DNA from: AWTP1-13 sp963840075
GTDB lineage: Bacteria; Pseudomonadota; Alphaproteobacteria; Rhizobiales; Hyphomicrobiaceae
Assembly (NCBI GenBank): GCA_963840075.1
Contig: CAWIXS010000031.1
Location: 124,001-188,000, forward strand
DNA: 64,000 nt
Direction of reading: 5' to 3'
Shown: positions 45,522-54,276 of the stretch, piece by piece
Layout: the number at the start of each line of letters is the position of its first letter
How positions within the stretch are numbered: position 1 is the first letter of the stretch
Notes under the pieces: model-generated
Databases searched by the model: none
The model's input: only the letters and a program-made list of their open reading frames with translations
What the model was told of the DNA's origin: nothing
Position numbers and translations under genes: made by a program

Positions 45522-46729
45522 TGGTGTCGGTGATGGCGTCGCCGTTGCCGAAGGTGGAGTGCGGATGATCGTAGCCGGCACCGCGGAAGCGATTGCGCAC
45601 CTCCTCCACCTCGAGCCGTCGGCGCGCCAGAGTCCTGGGCGGTACGCCTGAGGTTCGCGACCTCGCCATCCGCCTTGGTGACGGCCGCGTCGACGGTCTC
45701 GATCTTGCGCACAATGGCGTCGTCGCTGCCGGTCGGGGTGCGGCGCGCCTCCAGATAGAGGGCGGCCAGGTGGTCCTTGCTGTCGGCCAGCGCGATGGTC
45801 GTCAGCGCCTCCTCGTAGGCTGGATTGAGGCCGTCCGAGACCAGCGTGCCGCGCTCCTCGTCGAGCTTGCGCAACTGGCCGTGCTTCTCCTCGAGCGCCT
45901 TGTCGGCGGCCGCAAGCTCCTCGCGCGCCGCCGCCAGAACCCGCTCCTTGGGCTCGATGCCGGCCTCCACCATCGCGCGCCGCTCGACTTGCGACAGGGC
46001 GGTGAGGCGTTCGTTGGCCGCTGCCCGCTTGGTGGCGGCGTGCTCTCTGAGGCGCAGCGGGATGTCGATCAGGGCCGCATAGTTGGCGCGCACCTGCCCG
46101 AAGCCGACGAAATCGGCGACCATGCGGTCCATCATACGGGTGACGTTGCCGGCGTTGTAGCGTCCGGTCCCGAAGCCGCGCTGCCACAGGTAGATGAACA
46201 GCGGATCGTCGTCGTAGGGCTTCCGCTTGGCACCGAGATCGGCCTCCGAGAGGGACGCCTTCTTCTCCGCCTCGGTGGCGATGGCGTCGGCTGCGTCGTT
46301 GACGGCCTTGGCCTCCTGCCAGGCAGGCTGGGCCTTCACCCTCCCCTCCACGTCGTCGCGCACCGCCTCCACGACATCGAGGGCCTCCTCGACCTTCTTG
46401 GCGGCGGTATCACGCTGCGCCTGCGCCTTCTCGACCTCCTCGAGGAAACTCTCGCGGCGCTCGGCAATGGAGGCGATGCGCTGTCGATAATCCTCGAGGA
46501 GCTGAGCGGCCCGGCGCTCGCCGGCATCGAGGTTCTCGACCAGCCGGCCGGCGGCCATCTCGTCGAGCTTCACGCGCGCAAGCTCGCGCAGCGCCTCGCC
46601 CCTTTCCTTGCGCAATCGCTCGCTCTCGCCGACCGCAGAGCGCAGCGCCGCGTCGAGCTGGCTTTCCTCGCGGTGCAACTTGGCAATCGCGCTTTCGATC
46701 GAGCCTAGCGTTTGGCGCCCGGTCCACAT
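45257..46729 (-). CDS. Coiled-coil protein of the TelA/DUF6384 cluster, C-terminal frameshift
   Basis: The first 360 residues are a long coiled coil (ESAIAKLHREESQLDAALRS; RIASIAERRESFLEEVEKAQ) broken by a conserved-looking segment with YLWQRGFGTGRYNAGNVTRM and DRMVADFVGFGQVRANYAAL. Near 45627 a one-base change moves the sequence to a frame encoding ARRRLEVEEVRNRFRGAGYD and DTIKQVLAGAAGGILWEVLR, then a Gly/Pro-rich tail. A further change must rejoin a frame ending in DFTTGESG at 45257. No signal peptide. It is third in the minus-strand cluster after the TelA-like and DUF6384 genes. Function unknown. Confidence 0.6.
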   Translation of the reverse strand: MWTGRQTLGSIESAIAKLHREESQLDAALRSAVGESERLRKERGEALRELARVKLDEMAAGRLVENLDAGERRAAQLLEDYRQRIASIAERRESFLEEVEKAQAQRDTAAKKVEEALDVVEAVRDDVEGRVKAQPAWQEAKAVNDAADAIATEAEKKASLSEADLGAKRKPYDDDPLFIYLWQRGFGTGRYNAGNVTRMMDRMVADFVGFGQVRANYAALIDIPLRLREHAATKRAAANERLTALSQVERRAMVEAGIEPKERVLAAAREELAAADKALEEKHGQLRKLDEERGTLVSDGLNPAYEEALTTIALADSKDHLAALYLEARRTPTGSDDAIVRKIETVDAAVTKADGEVANLRRTAQDSGAPTARGGGGAQSLPRCRLRSSALHLRQRRRHHRHHQAGAGRCGRRHTVGGPAGRLQQPRPARPAGLRLPDLAVSIPGSRRRQLRSLRGRLARARHARRLVCRRIRRRATTTTMADFTTGESG

Positions 46730-46768
46730 CGGTATCCCAGAGGGGTAGGGCCCCTCGCCTCCAAGAAA

Positions 46769-46835
46769 GGGGTCAGACCCCTCGCATCCAACAGATGTAG
46801 TAAATCACCGGCTCATGCGCGAGGGGTCTGACCCC
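46769..46835. repeat. GGGGTCAGACCCCTCG inverted pair
   Basis: The 16-base unit at 46769-46784 is repeated as its exact reverse complement at 46820-46835, enclosing 35 bases. Each unit is itself nearly palindromic. It fills the gap between the DUF6384 and coiled-coil genes and could form a strong hairpin in their transcript. Confidence 0.6.
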
Positions 46836-46850
46836 GCCCCTCGGCACCCC

Positions 46851-47795
46851 TCACCACTGGGTAATGAAACCGTCCTCGAACGGCATCTGATACTCGATCG
46901 CCTGCGATCCCCGCTTCCTTGCTCCGAAGACGTTCTTCTGCACGATGCCGTCATCCGCCTTGTCGCGACGCACGGCCTCGAAGACGGCCTCTGGCACGCG
47001 CACGCCGAACATCGTCACCGTCTCGATCTTGCCGGTCTCCTCGTTGCGGATCGGCAAGGCGAGTTTGCGCCCGTCGGGCGCGATCGCCTCCACGATGACG
47101 TAGTAGTTCTTCGCGTTGCTCCGGCCGGGAGGCCTGCGCCAGACCCAGGTGGTCTCGCGCGGACGCGACACGATGGTGAGCTTGTACTCGGTGGTCAGGT
47201 CGTCCCTGAGTGCCACCAGCTCCCCCCGGACTTTGGCGACGCCCGCGCGATTGCCTGCACGCAGCTCGCGCTCCCCGTCCGCCAGCAGCGCGTCGGCCTG
47301 GTCCTTCGCCGCCTGGTCGGTGGCGAGGCGCAGAACCTCCGCATGGGCCCCGCGCAGCGCCTTGGGCAGGGTCTCGGTCAGCTCGAGGCGCGCCTGCTCC
47401 TGTGCGACCCGGGCCGGCCGGACGACCATGAAGTAGTAGGCCCAGGCCACGGCCGCGAGCGCCAGGGCAAGCGCGCCCACACGCTTGCCGTAGGTCTTCC
47501 GCCGCACCCAGGCCGTGAGCATCGTGCGCTTCCAGCCCGCGGGTGGCGGGGTGTAGACGAAGCGGCTCTCCTTCAGGGCCTTGAAGCCGTCGAGGAGCAC
47601 GCGATCCGGTACCTCGATGCCCTGGTCGTGGTAGATCTTGCGCAGGCGCTCGATCAGCTCGGCCTCGCGCCCCTCATCGTCGAGCTCGCGCCGCACGAAG
47701 TCTTCGCGGTGGCGCAGGGTGTCCACCACGTCCATGGCGATCATGAGCTCGTCGAGGGTTTGCGGCTTCTCGGCGGGAGCCGCGGTCTCGGCCAT
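46851..47795 (-). CDS. DUF6384 family membrane protein
   Basis: A 314-residue protein. The N-terminal 85 residues (LDELMIAMDVVDTLRHREDF, then LIERLRKIYHDQGIEVPDRV and LKESRFVYTPP) match the DUF6384 family as I know it. One membrane helix spans about 105-125, a helical segment follows (130-190), and the C-terminal 120 residues form a beta-rich domain (YKLTIVSRPRETTWVWRRPP; NYYVIVEAIAPDGRKLALPI). ATG 47795 has GAGG upstream. It lies 22 bases after the TelA-like gene on the same strand. No enzyme motif was seen. A membrane-tethered adaptor role is a guess. Confidence 0.75.
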   Translation of the reverse strand: MAETAAPAEKPQTLDELMIAMDVVDTLRHREDFVRRELDDEGREAELIERLRKIYHDQGIEVPDRVLLDGFKALKESRFVYTPPPAGWKRTMLTAWVRRKTYGKRVGALALALAAVAWAYYFMVVRPARVAQEQARLELTETLPKALRGAHAEVLRLATDQAAKDQADALLADGERELRAGNRAGVAKVRGELVALRDDLTTEYKLTIVSRPRETTWVWRRPPGRSNAKNYYVIVEAIAPDGRKLALPIRNEETGKIETVTMFGVRVPEAVFEAVRRDKADDGIVQKNVFGARKRGSQAIEYQMPFEDGFITQW

Positions 47796-47817
47796 TGTCT
47801 GCACCTCGCAACGGCTG

Positions 47818-48997
47818 TCAGGCGGCGGCTTTCAGCTCCTTGCCCTCGGCGACCAGGCGCGCCAGCCGCTTCTTGCCCTGCTCCACCGCGTCGCGGATCT
47901 CGGCCGAGTTCTGGGTCGACAGCTTGCGCATCTCGTCGATGATCTCGGTGGAGCGCTCCTGGAAGGTGACCACGCTCTCCACCAGCTTCTTGACCGCGTC
48001 GGCCCTGATGGTCGGCCCGTAGCCCGAGCGGATCGCGGCCTCCTGCACCTTGTCGCCGATCTCCGACAGGGTCTCCAGGCTCTGCGACATGCCCTCCTTC
48101 ATGGCGTCGAGCGTCTTGGTCGATTCGTGCAGGCCGAACATGCCGGTGAAGGAGGCCTTGAGCGCGGTGAGCACGCTGTCGTTGGTCGAGAAGAACATCA
48201 CGGCCTGGCCGTAGACGCGCTCCTTGGCCGACGTGGTCTGCATCAGCCGCGCCATCACCACCTCGGTGGTGTTGTAGGAGATCGTCAGGTTGTCGGAGAG
48301 GTCCTTGGCGACCTGGTAGCGCTTCTCCTCCTCCTGCGTGCGGCGCAGCTGCTCGTCGCGCGCCAGCTCGAGCTTCGCCCGCTCCGCCGGCTCGGTGCCG
48401 GAGAAGTTGGCGACCTTCTCGGTGGCCGCCTTGAGCTCGCCGCGCGCGGCCTCGAGCTTCGCCTCCGCCTGCTCTCAGGATCTCGAGCGCCATCACCTCG
48501 GCATGCTTCAAGGCACCGCGATAGTCGCGGTAGGCATCGAGGATCTTCGCCTCCCGCTCGATCTGGTTCTTGGTCTCCTTGGTGACGCTGAGATAGGTCT
48601 TGCGGATCTTGTCGAAGCGATCGGAGATGTCGCCGCGCACGATCTTCATCCACATGTTGGTGCCGCGCTCGAAGATGTCGATCTTGCCGTCCGACACCTG
48701 GTCCAGCAGCCGCTTGGAGTCGTCGCGGATCGAGTTGAACCCTTGGGTGATCTCCTGGTAGCGCTGGCCGATCTCCATCTTCGAGGTCTGATCGCGCACC
48801 ACCTCGTTGAACACCTCGGCCTGTCCGAGGGTGCGCGCGATGAGCGCGATCTTGTCCTTGTCCAGGTCGGAAATCTGCTCCAGGAGGGCGTTTATGGGGG
48901 CCGGCTCCGCCTTCTCGGGCATGAGGCCGAGCTCCCGCAGGGCGCTCGATGCTTTGTCCAGGTACTGCAGGGGTGATCTTGCCGCGACTTCGGCCAT
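47818..48997 (-). CDS. TelA-like (toxic anion resistance) coiled-coil protein, one frameshift
   Basis: About 393 residues when joined. ATG 48997 has AGGAGG upstream. The first 174 residues (LDKDKIALIARTLGQAEVFN; YQEITQGFNSIRDDSKRLLD; VRGDISDRFDKIRKTYLSVT) continue after a one-base change near 48474 as EQAEAKLEAARGELKAATEK, AKDLSDNLTISYNTTEVVMA and ATGs of the C-terminal helical domain (FGLHESTKTLDAMKEGMSQS), ending GKELKAAA. All-helical build and the NTTEVVMARLMQT segment recall TelA/KlaA proteins linked to tellurite and envelope stress, but the match is from memory and distant. It heads a cluster with DUF6384 and a coiled-coil protein. Confidence 0.6.
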
Positions 48998-49344
48998 GAC
49001 ATCCTCCTCTACGATCTCGTCTCGAATGCCGCCGGGCGTAGTATGCGCGAGGCGTGGTTTTCAGCCATCAGGAAGACTTCGTAAATAAGGACCGCGCAAG
49101 ACCGCAGTCTTTAACAGGATCATAGATGACCGCAACCTGAACGTTTTCAAGGGAACGATTGCCAAGAAAGCCGCTCCGCCGTCCCCTCTGAGGCCCGGAG
49201 CCCGGGGAGGGGCCCCCAAACGACAACGCCGGCCTCTTGCGAAACCGGCACTGCTCTCTTGGGGGGAAGTCGCCCGCAGCCGACCTGCGGGGTTCCCCCC
49301 TGGACGCGGGCGCATCCAAGGGGGCGAAGCTCAGGCCGCAGGTC
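48998..49344. other. Intergenic region upstream of the TelA-like cluster
   Basis: About 350 bases. The part nearest the TelA-like gene (49070-49150) is less GC-rich and holds TTGAAA and TATGAT on the minus strand, but at 20-bp spacing, so no promoter is claimed. The rest is very GC-rich with short stems. No coding region seen. Confidence 0.4.
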
Positions 49345-49755
49345 TTAGCGGCAGCAGCTGCCGCCATAGGTCGCGCTGTGATTGACGTGAACGGTCCTGC
49401 CCGTCGTCAGCGTCCGCATCGGCAGCGAGGTGGTCTGCGCGAGCCTCTGCGTCTGACGCAGGATCACCGTACGATGGTGCACCCGGGTGACCACGTGCAC
49501 GCGCGTGATGGGCTGCACCCGCGTGACATTCACCACGCGCGTGACATGCCGCTGGAAGCGCGTACGGTTCAGGTCCCTGAAGCGCGTCACATTCCTCACG
49601 CTGCGCACGGTCTTGTACCGGTAGACCGTGTTGCTCTTCGTGATGGGTGCCCGGCTGCAATTCACGCACTGGGCTTCAGCCGGGGCCGACATGGTCATCG
49701 TCGCCGCGACGGCCAGAGCCGCCGCACCACACAGTCCATACGCAAGTTTCATCAT
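49345..49755 (-). CDS. Secreted basic protein with TRV repeats
   Basis: A 136-residue exported protein. A signal peptide (MMKLAYGLCGAAALAVAATM, cleavage near AEAQC) leads to CVNCSRAPITKSN and then a strongly basic, Arg/Thr/Val-rich beta-like region with repeated TRV and VTR steps (HVTRVVNVTRVQPITRVHVV), ending YGGSCCR. Four cysteines could form disulfides. The alternating pattern suggests beta strands in the periplasm or on the surface. No family recognised. No partner genes are obvious. Start has two adjacent ATGs. Confidence 0.72.
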   Translation of the reverse strand: MMKLAYGLCGAAALAVAATMTMSAPAEAQCVNCSRAPITKSNTVYRYKTVRSVRNVTRFRDLNRTRFQRHVTRVVNVTRVQPITRVHVVTRVHHRTVILRQTQRLAQTTSLPMRTLTTGRTVHVNHSATYGGSCCR

Positions 49756-50020
49756 CTTCCGATCTCCGAGCTAGGTCGAATGCTGTCCTGGCTTCCACCG
49801 GGATCGCGTTTTTTCAGCAGAGACTTGCTTTGAGCAATCAGATGATCCCCTCAGCCAAACGGCGGAAGATGCTGGTATAATTTGAGAAAATGCCGCACTC
49901 TGCGGCCCGATTTGCCCCTCTTTGGCCGCAACATGGCCATTTTTTGACCGATAAGGGGCAGCCAGGCTCGCAGAGGCGGGCCCAACAGAAGCACATCCGC
50001 AGAACTGGGGGAGTCCAGGA

Positions 50021-50851
50021 ATGCACAGAGCCTTGAAGGCCGCCGCGGCGGCCGCGTGCGCCGTTGCGTGGTCCACGGGTGCGATGGCGGCCCGCACCGA
50101 TTGCCAGCCGCAAGCACTGCGCGATCTGCAGCGCCTGTCGCCGCAGGGGCACGCCATCTACCAAGCCATGTCGAGCAAGCGCCACTTTCTGCAGTTCTTG
50201 ACCTGCGACGACGTGGTGCTCGGACTGTCGACCGCCGTCCACGAGTCGGTGCATCTGCTGACCGCGGACCGGGACGCCTACCCCCTCATCGACGGCACCT
50301 CCATCCGCCGCCCGCCCGAGGGATTGCGCTTCTTCGCGCCGCGGGACATCGCCACGCGGTTCGACCCGCGCGACATCTACGTCCAGAGCTACCTGAAGCG
50401 CGGATCGGCCAGCTCGTCGGACGACTTCCGCTACCTCCTGGACGAGCTCAACGCCTACAGCCACGACCTCCATTCGGCGGTGAAGCTCGTCTCCCTGCGG
50501 CCCGTCGACCGCCAGGTCGGCCACCGCGACGGCCTGGCGGCGCTGATGACGTTCGTCATGGCCTACGCCGATGCGGCGCGCCAGTCGTCGCCTGCGACCT
50601 GGGAGGGTCTGCAGCGGCCCGAGATCAAGAAGGTGGTGCAGACGCTGTGGGGGCAGGCCGAGGGCGTGCTGGCGTCCTCCTGCGGCGTCCCGGCCTTCGG
50701 GCAGGAGGACCGCAAGCACATCTCCTACCTCTGCAACGGGCGCAACGGCGAGGCCCTCGGCCATCTCCTGGGCCGCGCGCCGGCGGCCTGCCCGGCCACG
50801 TGCATGGACGGAGGGACGGCGGCGTCTGGCGGGAGCAGCGTCGCGCGCTGA
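50021..50851 (+). CDS. Secreted putative HExxH zinc metallopeptidase
   Basis: A 276-residue exported protein. Signal peptide MHRALKAAAAAACAVAWSTG ends near AMAAR. His74-Glu75-x-x-His78 in STAVHESVHLLT is an HExxH zinc motif, and Glu142 in LLDELNAYSHDLH is well placed as third ligand, the HExxH...ExxAY plan of several zincin families. Cysteines at the ends (DCQPQ; PATCMDGG) may pair. No known peptidase family was recognised and the motif could be fortuitous, but the placement in a helix after a conserved aspartate-rich turn and the ELNAY segment are persuasive. It is monocistronic. Confidence 0.65.
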   Translation: MHRALKAAAAAACAVAWSTGAMAARTDCQPQALRDLQRLSPQGHAIYQAMSSKRHFLQFLTCDDVVLGLSTAVHESVHLLTADRDAYPLIDGTSIRRPPEGLRFFAPRDIATRFDPRDIYVQSYLKRGSASSSDDFRYLLDELNAYSHDLHSAVKLVSLRPVDRQVGHRDGLAALMTFVMAYADAARQSSPATWEGLQRPEIKKVVQTLWGQAEGVLASSCGVPAFGQEDRKHISYLCNGRNGEALGHLLGRAPAACPATCMDGGTAASGGSSVAR

Positions 50852-50875
50852 GGCGGCAGCTCGGTCGGGCGAGCG

Positions 50876-50962
50876 TCAACTGGCGAGGAGCAGCACCAGC
50901 CAGACGAAGACGATGTGGCCGGCCAGGAAAATGAGCCCGGCTTTGGCGAATAGGGACAGCAT
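50876..50962 (-). CDS. Small single-TM membrane protein (28 residues)
   Basis: ATG 50962 begins MLSLFAKAGLIFLAGHIVFV, then WLVLLLAS and stop. GGAG lies at a proper distance upstream. The product is one membrane helix with a short charged N-terminus, the build of bacterial small membrane proteins. It is antisense to nothing and sits between the metallopeptidase-like gene and the PRC-barrel gene. Expression is unproven. Confidence 0.45.
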   Translation of the reverse strand: MLSLFAKAGLIFLAGHIVFVWLVLLLAS

Positions 50963-51131
50963 GACCTGCTCCGCAAATTGAAGCGACCGGCGCACGTGGG
51001 CCCGCCCGCCGCCTGGGGCGGCGCTGCGAGCGTCTCTTCGGGGTTTCCTTCCGGCCGGAGCGCTGGCCCGTCGGGGTCGGCGCTCCGGAACATTGGGTGT
51101 TTGCCGGGCCCGTTGCGGCCCGGCTGGTCTT

Positions 51132-52280
51132 CTACTGCCGCAGCTTGATGCGATCGCCGTACTCGAAGGCGGGCGCCGTCTGCAGCGTGTCCCGTCCGAT
51201 ATCGACGGAGAAGCGGGTGCCGTCGTCGCGGCGCTCCATCTGCAGGGCCGTGAGCGGGATGGCGATGTCCTTCTCGCCGATGCCGAGGAAGCCACCGACT
51301 CCGACTACCGCGGCGTGGATGCGGCCGTCGGGCCCGACCAACAGGTCCTTGATCGTGCCGATCTTCTCACCGGAGCGGTTGTAGATGTCCCGGTTTTGGT
51401 AGGCGCCGAGCGGCATCCACTCGGGCAGGGCCCTCGTCAGATAGGTGAGCTTGCTCGGCGTGGTCGGCGCAACCTGGCCGGGTGTCCGGGTATCGGTCTG
51501 CCCCGGCGCAGAGGTGGTCCTCTCCGTCGTTGTCCTGTCGGCCGTCCTGTCGGTCTGCAGGCCCGGCAGCAGGTACCACAGGAGGCCGCCCAGCGCGAGC
51601 AGCGGGAGCAGCCAGTAGGGCCAGTTGGGACCCGACGCTGCCCGCGTCTCCCTCTCCCTGGGCTCCACCATCCGAGGCGTGCTCTGGCGGGTATAGGAGG
51701 GGGAGTCGTAGGTGCGCGTCTCGGGCCTGGAGGTGTCGACGCCCTCGTGCAGGCGCACGCGCGAGCTGAGGAGGTCGGAGAGGCCGCCCGGCATCGCGGC
51801 GGAAATCTGGTCCTTCTGTCCCATCAGCATGCGCGCCAGCCCGCTCGCCTCGAGGCCCTGGGAGCGCTGCTCGCGGCCGAGGATGCCGAGGACCACGGGA
51901 GTGAGGAGGCCCATCAGAGTGCGGGTAGACCCTTCGCCGATACCCACGAACCGGCTCAGGGTCGAGACCAGCGTGTTGAGCACGCCGCCGCCGAGCAGGG
52001 AGCTGAGAAGGCCGCCGCCTTTGTCGGCAGCCTGTGCCCCGCTCAAGGTGGCGGCGAGGTTGGAGAGGATGCCGGCCGGCTGCTCGGCGATCGCGTCGGT
52101 GATCTGGCGCGCACCGCCCGGCTTGGCCGCGAGGTCCGATAGCCCGCTCAGGATGGCCGGGACGAAGGCGCTCACGGCGCTTTGTGTCGTGCCTCGGTCA
52201 AGCCCCGAGGCGGAGGCCATCTTGCCGACGAGTTCCGGGGTCAGAACGCGGGAAATGGCCGATACGAGGGTGTCAGACAT
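51132..52280 (-). CDS. DUF937 and PRC-barrel domain membrane protein
   Basis: A 382-residue protein. Residues 1-175 form a DUF937-like helical domain (QSAVSAFVPAILSGLSDLAA; GGGLLSSLLGGGVLNTLVST; LGILGREQRSQGL), a polar linker follows, a membrane helix spans about 221-239, a Thr/Pro-rich linker lies at 240-285, and a PRC barrel occupies about 290-375 (MPLGAYQNRDIYNRSGEKIG; IKDLLVGPDGRIHAAVVGVG). PRC barrels bind RNA, tRNA or membrane partners. ATG 52280 fits the DUF937 start and has AAAGGAA upstream. The role may be envelope-related. Unknown partner. Confidence 0.82.
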   Translation of the reverse strand: MSDTLVSAISRVLTPELVGKMASASGLDRGTTQSAVSAFVPAILSGLSDLAAKPGGARQITDAIAEQPAGILSNLAATLSGAQAADKGGGLLSSLLGGGVLNTLVSTLSRFVGIGEGSTRTLMGLLTPVVLGILGREQRSQGLEASGLARMLMGQKDQISAAMPGGLSDLLSSRVRLHEGVDTSRPETRTYDSPSYTRQSTPRMVEPRERETRAASGPNWPYWLLPLLALGGLLWYLLPGLQTDRTADRTTTERTTSAPGQTDTRTPGQVAPTTPSKLTYLTRALPEWMPLGAYQNRDIYNRSGEKIGTIKDLLVGPDGRIHAAVVGVGGFLGIGEKDIAIPLTALQMERRDDGTRFSVDIGRDTLQTAPAFEYGDRIKLRQ

Positions 52281-53516
52281 CAACAGGTTCCTTTCTGGAG
52301 CTCGAGGCGCGAAGGATCGGGTGGTGAGACCGGCCCTCTCCCTTTCCGACGTCGTGGGAACCGACGGCGACGGGTCTCGCGCGACTGCGGGGGCGTGAGC
52401 CTTTGGCTCGCCGCCCTCGTACTCGGCCCAGCGTCTGCCGCGAAAACCGCAAGCGCAGCGTCGCTCATGGCAGGGCGAGCGGAAATTGGGGAGGTCACCC
52501 AAAATGCCTGCCGAGACTCCCGACTCGTGCGGATTTCAAGCTGCCACAGGGCCCGTTGGGCTGTTTCGGCAAGCCGTTCTCCCGCCAGCTTTGCTCGCGG
52601 AGGCGCCTCCTTGGGGGCCTATGCAGGTTAATGGGAGTTGACCGGCCCCTCCGCCGGAGGGCCTCGAGGCACTGTCTCTGCGGTCATATACCGGCGCCCT
52701 GACCCACAGCAGACGCACACCCGAGGTCCAGCTGGCTCGCACCGGATTGCGCCCCCAATGCCGCTCGGCCGGACGCCCGCCAGAATGAGGGACCATCCTC
52801 TCGCGAGCCGAAACAAACCGGCCGGCTTCCAGCATTAACCATGAGCCGCTGTCCGGCCAACCCTGCACGGCAGCGCATCGCAATGGCCATTTGCCTGGGA
52901 AATGGCGGGAGATACAGCGTAGTCCAGGATCTGAATTGCAGTTGGTCGCTGTATATCAGCAGTTCGCCCGCGCAATACTGGTAGTTTTGCCGATATGAGC
53001 TTTTGCAGCTTTCGATCATTTTCATTCGCGCAGGGTGCCTCCTCCTTCCCTCGAGGGGCTCAAGGGCGTCCTCCCCCGTGCCCTTCCCTGCCAACTGACC
53101 GCGCCCCGAGACGTCATTGCCGTTCGGGGCGCGGTATTGTTTTGGGAATTCCGCCGGTGCGGGGCGGGTCGCGGCTCCGGCTCCATTAAACCTCTTCATC
53201 CGAACTCTTTGGAACCCGGCGTCCCGGCTCGTACGCTCCAACGCGGTCGCAATCGAGCCAGGACTCCCCGATGCGTCTGCGCGCTGCGCCCCGCCGCCCG
53301 ACCCCCGCTCCTGTTCCCCGCCTGCATCCGGCAGGAAGGCATGCGGGCCCGCGGTTTAGCGGACCACGCGACGCGTCGGACGATCTCGTGGTTCTCCGTG
53401 TCTGTTTCGGGGAATCTTCCGATTTGAACGCGAGGGCTAGTCTGTAGGCTGAGGCTGAGGCTGAGGTGGAAATCAATCGAGCGCCGGGGGGAGCCGGCGG
53501 ACGCGCAGAGCGGTCC
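52281..53516. other. Long intergenic region without a protein gene
   Basis: About 1.2 kb between divergent genes. Open frames here have atypical composition and no family resemblance, so none is called. The stretch 52915-53035 is clearly more AT-rich (TATATCAGCAG, GGTAGTTTTGCCGATATGAG) and is followed by a strong hairpin at 53098. A TGAGGC tandem (three units) lies at 53449-53466 just before the response-regulator gene. Confidence 0.6.
53098..53142 (+). terminator. Orphan hairpin with T-rich tail
   Basis: ACCGCGCCCCGA and TCGGGGCGCGGT (53098-53109, 53124-53135) form a perfect 12-bp stem with a 14-base loop, followed by ATTGTTTTG. On the plus strand this has the form of an intrinsic terminator, yet no plus-strand gene precedes it. 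It could end a small RNA starting in the AT-rich part near 52950. Confidence 0.5.
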
Positions 53517-54149
53517 ATGACACGCATCTTGATTGCGGACGATCACGAGGTGGTTCGGTCGGGGCTCAAGTCCATCCTCGAGGCACAGCCGAGATGGGAG
53601 GTCGTTGCGGAGGCCGCCGACGGCAAGGAGGCGATCCGCAAGGCCATTGAGCTCAAGCCCGACGTTGCCGTGCTCGACTACGCCCTGCCGCTGGTCAACG
53701 GGGTGGAGGCGACGCGCCAGATCCGCGCCCGCATCCCCACGGTCGAGATCCTGATCTTCACCATGCACGACAACGAGAAGCTGATCTACGACCTGTTGAA
53801 GGCGGGCGCGCGCGGCTACCTCCTGAAGTCGGACGCCAAGCATTCCCTGATCGCCGCCATCGAGTCGCTGTCGGTGCACAGGCCGTTCTTCACGGCGAAG
53901 GTCTCCGAGACGCTGCTCGAATCGTATCTGACCAAGGCCGGGACGTCCGAGAACGTTCTGAGCTCGCGCGAGCGCGGCGTTATCCAGCTGATCGCCGAGG
54001 GCAACAGCAACAAGCAGATCGCCAACATCTTGAACATCAGCGTCAAGACCGTGGAGACGCACCGCGCGGCCGCCATGCGCAAGCTCAACCTCACCTCCGC
54101 CGCCGCCCTCGTCCGCTACGCCATCCGCAACAAGATCATCGAAGCCTGA
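53517..54149 (+). CDS. NarL/LuxR-type response regulator
   Basis: A 210-residue two-component regulator. The receiver domain has acidic pocket Asp8-Asp9, phospho-acceptor Asp54 (AVLDYALPL), Thr82 and Lys104. The C-terminal LuxR-type HTH is LSSRERGVIQLIAEGNSNKQ followed by IANILNISVKTVETHRAAAM. It binds DNA as a dimer when phosphorylated. No histidine kinase gene is adjacent, so it is an orphan regulator. ATG 53517 starts MTRILIADDHEV, the usual start. In-frame codons upstream are repeat sequence. Confidence 0.93.
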   Translation: MTRILIADDHEVVRSGLKSILEAQPRWEVVAEAADGKEAIRKAIELKPDVAVLDYALPLVNGVEATRQIRARIPTVEILIFTMHDNEKLIYDLLKAGARGYLLKSDAKHSLIAAIESLSVHRPFFTAKVSETLLESYLTKAGTSENVLSSRERGVIQLIAEGNSNKQIANILNISVKTVETHRAAAMRKLNLTSAAALVRYAIRNKIIEA

Positions 54150-54222
54150 CCCACCCCGCTTGCGCCAACCGGCTTCCCGCCCCCTTGCGCCCGACCGGTT
54201 CCCCTCCCTTGCGCCGACAGTT

Positions 54223-54245
54223 CCCCTCCCCCTTGCGGGGAGGGG
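54223..54245. terminator. GC-rich hairpin between convergent genes
   Basis: CCCCTCCCC and GGGGAGGGG form a 9-bp stem around CTTGC. It sits between the convergent response regulator and substrate-binding protein genes. An incomplete third C-rich arm (CCCCTCCCTTGCGCC) precedes it. Confidence 0.55.
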
Positions 54246-54276
54246 TTAGGGGTGGGGGCGCTTCGCTTGACCCAAT

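Noticed and set aside
49070..49150. TTGAAA and TATGAT as a promoter for the TelA-like cluster
   Set aside because: The spacer of 20 bases is too long for a standard sigma-70 promoter; left as an AT-richer region only.
52684..53241. A 185-codon minus-strand open frame in the long intergenic region
   Set aside because: No family resemblance, no ribosome site, uneven composition, and it runs through the perfect terminator-like hairpin at 53098.
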